Positions 1-8,043 are shown, counted from the stretch's first letter. The stretch is 64,000 nucleotides of DNA from Cryobacterium sp. CG_9.6 (GCF_029893365.1 NZ_JARXUZ010000001.1:2480001-2544000); one strand, 5' to 3'. Program-made: numbers and translations. Notes: a model not told the origin generated them from the letters alone.

Positions 1-596
1 GGGGCGGAGACAATACTCGTGGGACCGGCCTCGGTGTGGGCCTGAGCCGAGTAAAAGGTGACTCGCAGAATGCCGGCGGTTCCCGTCATTGCAATGGGTA
101 GCCCGCTGGGATCGCCCACCAGTTCCGAAAGGGTTTGCAGGTCGTAACTGGGAAACCCACCCTGAAAGCGAAAGCTGAGTTGGTTGTAGGGCGGCGACAT
201 TGCCGGATGCCGACCAGCACCAATCGTGTAAAGGGAGGGCAGCGGGGCGGCCGGCGGTGGTGCAATCGGGATCGCGTTGTCGTGCGTGATGGTGACCGGT
301 GCTCCCGCACCGATCGCAGCCCAGTTCTGGGTGAGTCGCACTGCGATGACCTTATCGCCATCCAGCGGGGCGGCTGTCTGATCATCCGGCGGTTCGGTGC
401 TGGGAGTGGTGGCCGTTGGCGTGCTGGAGGAGCCCGGTGTGGGGGTGGCTGTGGGGGTGGAAGCATTGGGTGACGGAGTGCACCCGACTAGTGAATAGAG
501 CACCGCGGCAGCCACAATTGTGCCCGCCGTGAACCGGAGCGCGTGTCGTCGGCGTTGCGGGTCAGTATGGTGTGATTCGGTACGGTGGATAGCCAT
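1..596 (-). CDS. AMIN-like domain lipoprotein, C-terminus off the window
   Basis: The gene runs leftwards out of the window, so only the first 198 or so residues are present. The start ATG at 596-594 follows a purine-rich AAGGGAG ribosome site. A positively charged N-terminus and hydrophobic stretch end in a lipobox LVGC (Cys39), so the protein should be a lipid-anchored exported protein. A Thr/Pro/Ser-rich linker (about residues 40-75) leads to a domain beginning near residue 85. There, phrases such as LSFRFQGG, PSYDL and the Ala-His-Glu-Ala segment near the end match my memory of the actinobacterial AMIN-like domain, which is thought to be a cell-envelope module. No enzymatic residues are evident and its ligand is unknown. 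Confidence 0.75.
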   Translation of the reverse strand, partial: MAIHRTESHHTDPQRRRHALRFTAGTIVAAAVLYSLVGCTPSPNASTPTATPTPGSSSTPTATTPSTEPPDDQTAAPLDGDKVIAVRLTQNWAAIGAGAPVTITHDNAIPIAPPPAAPLPSLYTIGAGRHPAMSPPYNQLSFRFQGGFPSYDLQTLSELVGDPSGLPIAMTGTAGILRVTFYSAQAHTEAGPTSIVSA

Positions 597-738
597 CAGG
601 AGCTCCCTTACACCTGCACGGTGACTGCTTTGTAGCGTTGTACTCCACCTAAAGCAGTGGCGCTAGGCCCGTTGTGGAGCCAACGCGAAGCCCGAGAACT
701 GGCCTATTGCTGTTCTCTGTTCCGGGTTAGCATGCAGC

Positions 739-1671
739 ATGCGTGCGCTGAGCTCACGGATCATCCCCCTCACTCTGACGGTTGTGGCGGCGGTGCTCTG
801 TGGCAATTCGTGTGTCACGTGGAACGGTGTCGCGTCCCCCACGGGTGGTGCCACGAGTCCGGATCTGCAACGGGCGACCCTGCTCGTATTGCCGGACAGT
901 GCCGAACACTTCGCAACCTACGCGGGGCTCTACGGCACCGTTCAGACCGCTCCCGCCTCGCCGTATGGGGATGCCTCAGACCAGACGTGTTTCGGTCGCG
1001 GGCCTGAGTCGAGCTGTTCGGGAAACATTCTGGTTGGCAACATTTGGATCAGCTACAACCTGGAGGGTATCGATGTCGACAGCTCGCTCAGCAATGCTGA
1101 CGTTGCCGCACACGTGTCGCCGCTGCTCGAGTCGATCGTTGCAACGGTAGCGGATGCCCCGTCCCCCGCTCCGCTGTGGATCCCGCCAGCCGATACCGCG
1201 GCACTCCCTGCCGAGTGCACCGGGTATGTGACCGCGGACGATGTGGCCACGGCTCTCGGACGCACCGAGAACATCACCGTAGGACCGGTCGAGGGCGGCG
1301 GGTGGGGCTTGGAGGGAGCCGATTACGTGGATACCGGGCTTGACCGGTGCATGGCCAGCTTCCCCGGCGAGGACGGACCCATCATCGTGACGCTGGTCTA
1401 CGCTCTTCCCGGTGGCGCTTGGGCGTACGACGAGTCCAGCGCGCTCATGGTGGGTACTGGTGACGCGGAAACCGTGACGACGCCTCTCACCGGGATTAAC
1501 CGTGCCACGTTCGGCTGCCAGGTGGAATTCGGAATGTGCACGCTTGACACCGTCATCGGCGAAAACTGGGTGCAGTTCTCGGCTCCGCAGCAGGATTCGG
1601 TCACGCCCAGTGAGCTGCGCGACGAGCTCATCCGGCTCGCCACAAACGCCGCCAGCAACATTCTGGTCTGA
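739..1671 (+). CDS. Secreted hypothetical protein
   Basis: A 310-residue protein of unrecognised family. The N-terminus (residues 1-24) has two arginines followed by a hydrophobic stretch typical of a Sec signal peptide, with a cysteine at residue 25 in a poor lipobox context, so it may be secreted or weakly lipid-anchored. The mature part contains several Cys residues (around TCF, SSC, CTGY, RCM, GCQ and MCTL) that could form disulfides outside the cell. No catalytic motif is visible. It is transcribed away from the lipoprotein gene on its left, and a strong hairpin terminator follows 20 bases after the stop codon. The start codon has no clear ribosome site, so the exact N-terminus is less certain than the reading frame. 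Confidence 0.7.
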   Translation: MRALSSRIIPLTLTVVAAVLCGNSCVTWNGVASPTGGATSPDLQRATLLVLPDSAEHFATYAGLYGTVQTAPASPYGDASDQTCFGRGPESSCSGNILVGNIWISYNLEGIDVDSSLSNADVAAHVSPLLESIVATVADAPSPAPLWIPPADTAALPAECTGYVTADDVATALGRTENITVGPVEGGGWGLEGADYVDTGLDRCMASFPGEDGPIIVTLVYALPGGAWAYDESSALMVGTGDAETVTTPLTGINRATFGCQVEFGMCTLDTVIGENWVQFSAPQQDSVTPSELRDELIRLATNAASNILV

Positions 1672-1690
1672 GCGCATTCCCCGATAGTGG

Positions 1691-1727
1691 GCAAAGAAAA
1701 AGCCCGTTTGACCGGGCTGTTCTTTGC
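1691..1727. terminator. Extended hairpin terminator
   Basis: GCAAAGAA plus AGCCCG on the left arm pairs with CGGGCT plus TTCTTTGC on the right arm around a six-base loop, with a small AA/G bulge. The A-rich outer left arm and T-rich outer right arm make it suitable as a bidirectional terminator. It closes the secreted-protein gene and marks the edge of the region that begins with the decayed tRNA. Confidence 0.8.
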
Positions 1728-1753
1728 TTGCTATCTTCACATCAGCGATAAAG

Positions 1754-1825
1754 CTGGGGTACCTGGACTCGAACCAAGAACAAATGAACCGAACCGGGAT
1801 GCCTGATTCAGCAGCGCCATCCCCA
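1754..1825 (-). pseudogene. Decayed tRNA-Gln copy, possible attachment site
   Basis: Read on the minus strand this 72-base stretch starts TGGGGAT and ends TACCCCAG, the acceptor pattern of bacterial tRNA-Gln. It contains an intact T-arm (CTTGG, TTCGAGT, CCAGG). The middle does not fold into proper D and anticodon arms, so it is not a working tRNA. The 3' half is the best conserved part, which is what integrases usually duplicate. Everything from here to about 12 kb looks like acquired DNA, so I read it as an attachment-site remnant. No second copy was found in the window, and the isoacceptor call is by acceptor similarity only. Confidence 0.55.
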
Positions 1826-1930
1826 AGTTCCGTGTGACTGCGCGGAAGTTGATAAACGTAGCTCAACTTTCTACGGGGAGAAACGGGTTATTGCCGACTA
1901 TTTCTGGCACTTTTGGAGGTTTCTGGCACC

Positions 1931-1969
1931 CAAAGTGGCGGTTGTCGAAATTCGCCAGCCGCCACTTTG
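1931..1969. repeat. Perfect 11-bp inverted repeat
   Basis: CAAAGTGGCGG at 1931-1941 is repeated inverted at 1959-1969 around a 17-base loop. It ends exactly where the nucleotidyltransferase remnant stops, so it may be that gene's transcription terminator or a mobile-element end. The sequence TTTCTGGCAC also occurs twice directly just upstream. There is no U-tract. Confidence 0.5.
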
Positions 1970-2293
1970 CTACCTGAATCTGAAGTCGGCTTCGCCGCGC
2001 TTCGGCGAGAAGGCCTGCGCGCGCTTGATCGTGATGTTACGGCGGGCTTCGCCGACCGGGAGCTTCTTGCAGATGCGCACCAAGGAGGCGGGATCGATGA
2101 GGGTGGCCAGCGCATAGTCCTCGTCGTTCGTGATCAGGGCGATGTTGACTTCCTCCGACAGGGTCGCCCGTTCAGGCAGCTGCGCCTCGTCAAACGAGCC
2201 AAGGATGGCTTGGCTGCCGATGATCAGGACTTCGCGCTGCTGGGTTACCCTCGTTGCCTGCCGGATCGCCTCTTGGAGTTCGTCGCGTGTCAC
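1970..2293 (-). pseudogene. Remnant of a DUF6036-like nucleotidyltransferase
   Basis: A 107-residue reading frame from a GTG start. Residues 1-35 (TRDELQEAIRQA then VLIIGSQAILGSF) resemble the start of actinobacterial DUF6036-type nucleotidyltransferases, where the Gly-Ser pair is part of the nucleotide-binding site. The following part is too short: the family is usually much longer, and after about residue 50 the sequence jumps to a helical tail (DEDYALATLIDPASL). The acidic catalytic segment is missing, so I call it an internally deleted, probably inactive copy. The GTG overlaps the stop of an upstream frame ending in AVRELAAIERASGK, which looks like the end of a partner gene of unknown type at about 2294-2460. 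Confidence 0.4.
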
Positions 2294-2461
2294 TTGCCGC
2301 TGGCCCGCTCAATAGCCGCGAGCTCGCGCACGGCCCACCCGGTGAGAACTCGGTTGGCGACGATTGCTTCTACTTCCTCGCTCGAGGATTCTTGCGACGC
2401 TGCCGGTCGAGTTCCACACCCGCACAGGGAACGGCCTGCGGCAACTGAGCTGGACGTCGGG

Positions 2462-2722
2462 TTAGTAGTGTTCGCGGGCTTGCAGGATGACGATGTGATC
2501 GTCCGTGACGTAATAGACCAGGCGGTTCGTATCGTCGATGCGGCGGGACCAGGCGCCGGAGAGGATGTGCTTGAGGGCTTCGGGTTTGCCGATACCGGCG
2601 AACGGATCGCGCAGTGCGTCGGTAATCAGCTGGTTGATTCGCTTGAGAGTTTTACGGTCCTGAGTTTGCCAGTCGATGCAGTCCTCCCACCCATTTGGGT
2701 CGAAGGCGATCTTTCGCGTCAC
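2462..2722 (-). CDS. yoeB: YoeB-family mRNA interferase toxin
   Basis: This 86-residue protein is the toxin of a type II toxin-antitoxin pair. Members of the Txe/YoeB family (RelE fold) cleave mRNA in the ribosomal A site. Family features visible here are the N-terminal FDPNGWEDCIDWQ segment, the central helix with RINQLI and the C-terminal pattern in which basic residues (SRRID), the RLVYYV strand and the terminal REHY lie. The final His-Tyr is typical of active YoeB. The GTG start overlaps the antitoxin stop by four bases (GTGA), so translation is coupled. Length is normal for the family. The pair is likely autoregulated by the antitoxin upstream. Confidence 0.9.
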   Translation of the reverse strand: MTRKIAFDPNGWEDCIDWQTQDRKTLKRINQLITDALRDPFAGIGKPEALKHILSGAWSRRIDDTNRLVYYVTDDHIVILQAREHY

Positions 2723-2970
2723 GCGTCGAGGAGGTCGTGTTGCTCGAACTCGCCGCGTCGAGCCCGCTCGATCGCCGTGAGCAATCGCTCGGCACTGGCG
2801 GGGCTCCGTAGGAGGTAGGCCGTCTCGGTCATCGCGTCGTAGTCCTCTTTCGACAGGATGACCGCGTTTCCGTGCCGGGATACGACCTCGACAGCGATGT
2901 GGTCGTCATTGACCTGTTGGATAAGCCCAAATAGGCTCTTGCGTGCTTCCGTCGCGGTGATCGCCGACAT
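2719..2970 (-). CDS. yefM: YefM/Phd-family antitoxin
   Basis: This 83-residue protein is the antitoxin for the YoeB toxin that follows it. It starts at ATG 2970-2968, five bases after a strong GGGAGG ribosome site. The N-terminal half (ITATEARKSLFGLIQQVN) is the Phd/YefM DNA-binding and dimerisation fold. The central segment ending in ILSKEDYDAM is a family hallmark. The C-terminal part (RARRGEFEQHDLLDA) is the charged toxin-wrapping tail. Such antitoxins repress their own promoter and are degraded under stress. The order antitoxin-toxin with a four-base overlap is standard. Confidence 0.9.
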   Translation of the reverse strand: MSAITATEARKSLFGLIQQVNDDHIAVEVVSRHGNAVILSKEDYDAMTETAYLLRSPASAERLLTAIERARRGEFEQHDLLDA

Positions 2971-3184
2971 GATTGCCTCCCTGAGTGGTACTTGATAGCG
3001 TACCACTGAAGGATGCGGTGAGGGAAGTGCTCCGCTCCCGACAGGGGAACCCCTAACGCGGCACATTTGGTCAATGCAACGCTTGCTCGTTGGGTTCACG
3101 AGCACGGCGCCTCGCCGGCCACGAGGATTAGGGCTAGAGATATGAGGAGCGGCACGGCAAGCGGCCGCATTCGGCAGAGTGGAA

Positions 3185-3829
3185 CTAACCACCCGGCCCG
3201 GTCGGATCGATCGGCGCACCGTCGCCACCCTCAGGTAGGTCTCCGCGCTCCACCGGTTCGCCCGGAGTCTTGGGAACGTCGGAGAAGAGCAGTTCGAGTT
3301 CCGCATCCGATGGCACGTGCACCTTCTTCGCGGCTGTCAGAAGATCCGCTGGCGACGCGTCGTTCATTCCGGATACCCAGATCAGCGCACCGTCTCGCAC
3401 CGCGACGTACTCGTGGATGCCTCCAGCCGACCGATGCCAGACGCCATCCTCATTGGCACACGTCACCGCTCCGCCGGGCGCATCCCAAAGGGGTGTCGCA
3501 GCACACGACGCTTCCGTGAGTTCCCCGGAATCGCTACGGATGGTCAGCATCGCACCCGTGCTGCTGTTGAACCAGGTAGCCGACATCCCGTCTGCAGCAC
3601 CCGGCCCGACCGACTGCGGTGCGAGATCGTAGCCGTCCACATCAGTCGTGTACACGAGTTCAGGAGTGATACCAACAGCTCTCGCGAGCTCGCCGATCGA
3701 ATCTAGGCTCGCCGCATCCGCGCCCATCGTCGATGCGCATCCAGTGAGAGATACGCAGACGGACGCCATAGATGCAGCCACGGCAAATGTCCACGCCCTA
3801 GGAAAGCGACCAAATCGACGCAAGAGCAC
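3185..3829 (-). CDS. Secreted lipoprotein of unknown function
   Basis: A 214-residue lipoprotein. Basic residues precede a hydrophobic segment ending in the lipobox LTGC (Cys31). The mature region begins with a short Ala/Asp linker and contains two later Cys residues (SCAAT and TCANED) likely to form a disulfide. It ends in a Gly/Pro/Asp-rich tail. The architecture resembles small Microbacteriaceae membrane lipoproteins annotated without function; I do not recognise a family with known activity. The start is a GTG shortly after a GGAGG run; an in-frame TTG six bases later is equally possible and would not alter the lipobox. Confidence 0.7.
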   Translation of the reverse strand: MLLRRFGRFPRAWTFAVAASMASVCVSLTGCASTMGADAASLDSIGELARAVGITPELVYTTDVDGYDLAPQSVGPGAADGMSATWFNSSTGAMLTIRSDSGELTEASCAATPLWDAPGGAVTCANEDGVWHRSAGGIHEYVAVRDGALIWVSGMNDASPADLLTAAKKVHVPSDAELELLFSDVPKTPGEPVERGDLPEGGDGAPIDPTGPGG

Positions 3830-4008
3830 CCCCTCCTTCGTTCACGGCTGTGCTTGGCGACTCTGCCAATCGCCAGCTCGTACAGTGTGAGTCTACGGTC
3901 AGGCCTACCCGGCTTGGGCATGCGCCGACGACGCGCAACAGAAGAGCGCGCACAGGGGGGATACGGGGAGTCTGCACGCCCCATCACGAACCCTGAGCGG
4001 GAAGTTAG

Positions 4009-4062
4009 TTGTACATTTGAAGATCTCTTGTACACACAGAACGCTAAATGTACAATTAAAAT
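4009..4062 (+). promoter_or_regulatory. Promoter and TGTACA operators of the Phd-RelE pair
   Basis: Three TGTACA palindromes lie at 4010-4015, 4029-4034 and 4049-4054. The second overlaps a -35 candidate (TTGTAC, 4028-4033) and the third overlaps a -10 candidate (TACAAT, 4051-4056) with a 17-base spacer. The ATG of the antitoxin lies seven bases after the -10, where transcription should begin, and there is no ribosome site, so the mRNA is probably leaderless. Operator boxes on both promoter elements fit toxin-antitoxin autorepression. Confidence 0.7.
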
Positions 4063-4338
4063 ATGTCGACCACAGTCCCCGTCAGCGTTTCTGATGCGCG
4101 CAACCAGCTCGCATCGATCATCGACCGCGCTCGCACCGAGCACGAGCCGGTTTTCTTATCTCGCCGCGGGCGGCGAGTCGCGGCGGTTATTGACGTCGAC
4201 GATTTAGAGCGCCTCATTGAACTGGCCGAAGACATGGCCGATATACGCGCCGCTGAGGAATCGCGTGAAGAGATGCGTCGCACGAAAAGCGAACCGACTC
4301 CTTGGGATCAGGTGAAGGCGGACCTCGGCCTCGTATGA
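4063..4338 (+). CDS. Phd/YefM-family antitoxin
   Basis: A 91-residue antitoxin. Residues 1-30 (VPVSVSDARNQLASIIDRA) carry the Phd/YefM N-terminal fold, followed by the strand-turn PVFLSRRGRRVAAVIDVDDLERL typical of the family. The C-terminal third is strongly charged and likely disordered until it wraps the toxin. It is followed directly by a RelE-type toxin with an ATGA overlap. The start ATG is placed at the predicted transcription start; no Shine-Dalgarno sequence exists upstream. It should bind the TGTACA boxes upstream and repress the operon together with the toxin. Confidence 0.9.
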   Translation: MSTTVPVSVSDARNQLASIIDRARTEHEPVFLSRRGRRVAAVIDVDDLERLIELAEDMADIRAAEESREEMRRTKSEPTPWDQVKADLGLV

Positions 4339-4598
4339 CTTACTCGGTGAAGGTCGCACCGGCCGCCGAACGGCAACTGCGCAAGTTCGATCCACAGGTC
4401 CGCCGGAGAGTTCAAGCAGCGATCGACCTCTTGGCAGACGATCCGCGGCCACCCAAGGCAATCCAACTCGTCGGCGGCTCTGGCGAATGGCGGGTCCGAA
4501 CGGGTGACTACCGCATCATTTACGACATTCACGACGACATGTTAGTTGTGCTCATCCTCCGACTCGGACATCGTCGCGAGATATACGAATCCCGATAG
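4335..4598 (+). CDS. RelE/ParE-family toxin
   Basis: An 87-residue RelE-superfamily toxin. It opens with the typical beta strand and helix (YSVKVAPAAERQLRKFDPQVRRRV). It then shows the conserved LVGGSGEWRVRTGDYRIIYDI core, in which the Arg residues of WRVR and DYRIIY are the usual RNA-contacting positions, and ends in a strand plus the basic LGHRREIY tail characteristic of RelE-type mRNA interferases. The start is the ATG overlapping the antitoxin stop (ATGA at 4335-4338), giving the usual family length. It most likely cleaves mRNA on the ribosome when free of antitoxin. Confidence 0.9.
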   Translation: MTYSVKVAPAAERQLRKFDPQVRRRVQAAIDLLADDPRPPKAIQLVGGSGEWRVRTGDYRIIYDIHDDMLVVLILRLGHRREIYESR

Positions 4599-4836
4599 AT
4601 AATCCCGCAACGCGAACCTCCACCGGGCCTTCGAGGAAGTCGAGGTTTGTTGCGTCAAGGTCGCGGGTCGCTAGGACGCCTTTGCGTTGGGAGTCGCACC
4701 GACTGCTCCGATAGCGTTTCCGGCAACTTGGAGACCGGATATCCACCCAGCCCGCTAAATTGAAGCCACCACCGGAATGATCCGATCTCGTGCGCAACCG
4801 CGCAAGGCTCGACCGCCACATGCAGAAAGAGCAGGG

Positions 4837-5274
4837 ATGTCGAAACGCTCAATCGTAATCACGACCACGACAATCACCCTCGCTGCCACCGTCATTGTGG
4901 CCGGTCTCTGGGTCACAGGCGGCGACCCGCTTCGTGGGATTCAGGAACTCGTCGCGCCACGATCGACTATGACGGTGGAAGACGTGTTCAACGGCTTCGA
5001 AGGGCAACCGGGCCTTCCCGTCACCAATCTCCAGGACATCACAGCCGAGGCGTGTTCCGACGAGTTCAGATGCTCCCAAGCCGTCCGAGCGGACCAAATC
5101 ACTGTCTACCAGTTCGAGGACCGAGATGATGCCGAAGGGTTCACAGCCGCTCTCGGCGATAACGGTTACCAATCCGACTGGATCGTCCTCGAATACCAAG
5201 ATGCGAAGTACGACACCGACTCGGCGAAGAGTAGCTACGCCACAGACGTCGACGCAAGTTGGACAAGCGAGTAA
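4837..5274 (+). CDS. Small membrane-anchored hypothetical protein
   Basis: A 145-residue protein whose first 27 residues form one hydrophobic, Thr-rich transmembrane or signal segment after a KR basic patch. The rest is predicted to be outside the membrane, acidic, and contains a single Cys pair (EACSDEFRCSQA) that could form a disulfide. The later part (YQFEDRDDAEGFTAALGDNGYQSDWIVLEY) resembles small exported proteins of the actinobacterial envelope, but no known domain is recognised. The ATG is preceded by an AGCAGGG site. It stands alone between the RelE module and the CoA-transferase. Confidence 0.55.
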   Translation: MSKRSIVITTTTITLAATVIVAGLWVTGGDPLRGIQELVAPRSTMTVEDVFNGFEGQPGLPVTNLQDITAEACSDEFRCSQAVRADQITVYQFEDRDDAEGFTAALGDNGYQSDWIVLEYQDAKYDTDSAKSSYATDVDASWTSE

Positions 5275-5540
5275 TGCTTTAGCCGGGAGAGATTCGACCC
5301 TGCAGACGAATTCACGCTAGGACAATGAGCGGAACGACGAGGCACCCCGCGAATGATCAGTTGGCTTTAATCGTTGCAGTGGCTGCCCACAAGCCGGACC
5401 ATCAGCGGGTCGGATTCGAGACCACTTTCAGAGCTCGAAACGAGGGTGCTTTTCGACTTCGAGGGGTGCCCGCACGTGAACCCCCTGCGGGCTGCTTTCG
5501 CAATGCTGGAGCGGCCGATGGCGCACCTTCCGGGTGGGAC

Positions 5541-6950
5541 TTATCGCTGGACGCTGGCGGATCGTGCTTCGGCCCATTCCGGCTGGTCTGCTCCCCACGG
5601 GCGACCGATCCATCTGTAGCGATTCGGACCGCCGCTGATGCTGATCGCGGGTGCGGCACAGGTGACGGTTCCTCCTGGCGTTTCCGTGTTCACGGTTTGG
5701 ATCTCGTAGAGGCCGGCTTCGGTTGGCGCGGAATAAGGCTGGACGAGTAACTCTTGAGCGACCCGGGCCAGTGAAATGTCGACGGTCCACCCGTACCCGT
5801 CGAGGTGTCGACGGCGAAGTGCTGACATGATCCCGGCGGCAAGTAGATACCCGGCGGAATGATCCAAAGCTTGGGCGGGCAAAGCACCTGGTCTGCCGGT
5901 GCCGTTTGCGTGGATCTGGGCGATGCCGCTGGCTGCTTGAACGATACTGTCGAATCCACGACGCTCAGCCCAGGGGCCGCTCAGTCCCCACGCGCTCACC
6001 CGGCCGATAACGAGCCCCGGATGGCGGTTGTGGAGTTCGACCGGCGAGAGGCCGAACCGGTGGAGGCTGTTCGGCCTGTATCCCGTGACAACAACGTCGG
6101 CGTCTGTCAGTAGCTGTTCGAGGCAGTCTCGATCTGGTTTGTAGCCGAGGTCAAGGAGCGCGGAGCGCTTCCCTTGCCCGGTATCGAGGTACTGCCAAGG
6201 GAGTTCCGGCATGCCAGGGCTGTCGATGCGCAGGACATCTGCCCCGAAGAACGCGAGACTGCGAGTGGCCACCGGCCCGGCTATGACCCGGGTCAAGTCG
6301 AGCACCCGAACGCCCTCCAGCGGCGCGCAACTGTCAGCCGACCCCAGTCTTTGGAGGCCCGAGTCTCCGCCCTGCTGTACCAGGCGAATAAAGGGCTCCG
6401 CTGCCAGGGTTTGGGCTTGAGGATGTCCTCTCCAGCTACTCGGGCTGCGAACCGCGCTGATGATCGCACCAGAGTCTGCGGCTTCATCCTCCAGATCGAG
6501 AGCGCTGCGGTGCGAAATCGCGTGCGCTACGGCCTCGGCGGAGGCGGGACCGTTCAATCTCAGAAGTGAGCGTAAAGCTGCTTCGTGATGGGGATAGTTG
6601 GCGTGAGTGCGAACCCAGCCGTCGCTCGAGGCGAAGAATCCGGACAGGGGTGCCCACGCTGGAGCGGGGTTCCCGGTCCAGCGGAACAGTTGGTCGCTCC
6701 GGTAGGCGCCGGCGACGAGCTGCGGCAGAAGGCTCACCTGCGGAACTTCGCTCGCTTTGGGATTACGCACTCCCGTGTGGACAAGGTGCAGCAACGAGGC
6801 CATGAGCTTGGTCGCCGCGATGCTGTCTGCGGCAAGATCCGCAACTGGTAGTGGTGACGAAAGCGGCACGGGTCCGGCTAAACGAACGCGATTCGTTAGC
6901 TCCGGAAGTTCCGCAGAATCGGAAAGGAACGTGCTGAGGAAGGTTCCCAT
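5541..6950 (-). CDS. CaiB/BaiF-family CoA-transferase
   Basis: A 469-residue member of family III CoA-transferases, which move CoA between acyl acids or racemise 2-methylacyl-CoA esters. The core signature is the segment beginning LEGVRVLDLTRVIAGP, followed by FFGADVLRID, the LDLGYKPDR stretch, VVVTGYRPNSL and RVSAWGLSGPWAERRGFDSIVQAASG, all hallmarks of the family. The N-terminal 200 residues look like a partly degenerate domain copy (SLLHLV, YPHHEAALRSLL), as in larger actinobacterial members. The start was taken at ATG 6950; an upstream ATG at 7004 is possible but adds an Arg/Gly-rich extension unlike the family. Substrate unknown. It lies alone in the island with eroded neighbours. Confidence 0.8.
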   Translation of the reverse strand: MGTFLSTFLSDSAELPELTNRVRLAGPVPLSSPLPVADLAADSIAATKLMASLLHLVHTGVRNPKASEVPQVSLLPQLVAGAYRSDQLFRWTGNPAPAWAPLSGFFASSDGWVRTHANYPHHEAALRSLLRLNGPASAEAVAHAISHRSALDLEDEAADSGAIISAVRSPSSWRGHPQAQTLAAEPFIRLVQQGGDSGLQRLGSADSCAPLEGVRVLDLTRVIAGPVATRSLAFFGADVLRIDSPGMPELPWQYLDTGQGKRSALLDLGYKPDRDCLEQLLTDADVVVTGYRPNSLHRFGLSPVELHNRHPGLVIGRVSAWGLSGPWAERRGFDSIVQAASGIAQIHANGTGRPGALPAQALDHSAGYLLAAGIMSALRRRHLDGYGWTVDISLARVAQELLVQPYSAPTEAGLYEIQTVNTETPGGTVTCAAPAISISGGPNRYRWIGRPWGADQPEWAEARSASVQR

Positions 6951-7076
6951 CGGTTGCCTCCCACGCCCTCGACCGTTCACGTGGGCGTGGAGCCAAACGG
7001 TCATCGGTGAATCCCACTTTATCCCCACGGCACGGATTGCAATTGACGGCACTGAGGCCCAGCAATTAGGCAGGGA

Positions 7077-7339
7077 TTAGAGCCCGTCGATCGCGTAGCG
7101 ACGTTCGATCCCGGCTGTGGTCCGTCCCAAGGCCCTTCCTGAAATGCGGTCCTGGTGTGCTTTGAGCGCAGAACTGTCCTGAAAACACTCATCGACCTGC
7201 CACACCATGGGATCGTCGGTCGACGTAACACGGAACGAGAAGCATCTATGCTCCGCACGCGTCCGAGCGACGTGATCAGAACTGCCACCTGACCCTGATC
7301 ACGGCAGACGAGTTGCCCACTCAGGTGCACTTGGCTCAT
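7077..7339 (-). pseudogene. Frameshifted putative quinol monooxygenase (ABM/YgiN-like)
   Basis: On the minus strand an ATG at 7339 opens a frame reading SQVHLSGQLVCRDQGQVAV, the usual beginning of small antibiotic-biosynthesis-monooxygenase (ABM) fold proteins. The matching C-terminal half lies in another frame: it reads DDPMVWQVDECF, SALKAHQDRI and TAGIERRYAIDGL before TAA at 7079-7077. Between the halves several codons are missing and the frame is shifted, so the gene cannot make the full 95-100-residue protein. Intact homologues oxidise quinols or related aromatics. The identification of the two halves is firm by pattern; the exact lesion near 7250-7265 is inferred. Confidence 0.6.
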
Positions 7340-7442
7340 GCCATGAGCGTATAAGCCGGACAGGGGCCCCTGCCTGGAGTAGCGACCACAGTTTGGCCCG
7401 TATGCCGAACGTGTTGCGGTCTCCTTGTGTCACGATGAGGCA

Positions 7443-7868
7443 GTGACTGAGGAATTCGAACCTGCGCTCGTGCCCGAGCTGCTGGTGACTGATATTGATC
7501 GGAGCATCGAGTTCTGGTGTGGAATCTGCGGATTCGAACTCCGCTATTCACGACCAGACGAGCGATTCGCCTACATCGCCCTCGGCGCTGCCCACGTGAT
7601 GCTCGAACAGGTCGGAGTGGGCCGGAACTGGGTCACTTCTGAACTTGAAACACCTCTCGGTCGCGGTATCAACTTTCAGATCGCCGTTCCCGACACTGAT
7701 GCAATTGTGAAGTCACTGGAGCTTGCCGGGGTGGGACTCTTCATGGAGCCAGAAATCAGGTGGTACCAACTGGCCGACGATGACGCCGGCGTAAGCCAGT
7801 TTCTCATGACCGACCCGGACGGCTATCGAATCCGATTCCAGTCATCGATCTGTGTTTTGTCAACTTGA
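7443..7868 (+). CDS. VOC-family protein, tail replaced by an IS
   Basis: A 141-residue vicinal-oxygen-chelate (glyoxalase/bleomycin-resistance) protein. Visible features are the N-terminal PALVPELLVTDIDRSIEFW strand-helix, the GRGINFQIAVPD segment, the SQFLMTDPDGYRIRFQ C-terminal strand and paired metal-ligand-like Glu/His/Gln positions. The start was set at GTG 7443 after a GATGAGG site; a TTG at 7425 is the alternative. The IS21-type element begins at 7851, inside the gene, so its last residues (CVLST) and stop codon are supplied by the IS end. The fold should survive because the break lies after the last core strand. Substrate unknown. Confidence 0.75.
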   Translation: MTEEFEPALVPELLVTDIDRSIEFWCGICGFELRYSRPDERFAYIALGAAHVMLEQVGVGRNWVTSELETPLGRGINFQIAVPDTDAIVKSLELAGVGLFMEPEIRWYQLADDDAGVSQFLMTDPDGYRIRFQSSICVLST

Positions 7869-8043
7869 ACCCGGCCATTTGATCGCTAATTAACCGGCCA
7901 CTTCAGCACCGTTTCCGGCCATTTGATCACGGTCGTTGCAGCGCTCGGTTTTGGGGGTTGTTTCGTCGTGCTGACCGGCGGCAAAGTGGCCTTCTAGTGG
8001 CTCGGTCGGCTTCAGGATCGAGGTCGGCCGATCCGGTTCAGGG

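Noticed and set aside
1913..2818. 301-residue plus-strand frame over the YoeB/YefM region
   Set aside because: Antisense to recognised toxin-antitoxin genes; no family match.
3101..3175. 24-residue hydrophobic peptide frame on the minus strand after the lipoprotein gene
   Set aside because: No ribosome site and very short; could be a chance frame.
4600..4730. Minus-strand segment reading VLATRDLDATNLDFLEG, like the end of a PIN-domain toxin
   Set aside because: Only one short stretch matches; the acidic core residues and an antitoxin gene are missing, so it is at best a relic.
5374..5619. Plus-strand frame with VLFDFEGCPHVNPLRAAF, like thioredoxin-fold CPHx proteins
   Set aside because: The similarity covers about 20 residues, there is no start signal, and most of the frame lies opposite the end of the CoA-transferase gene.
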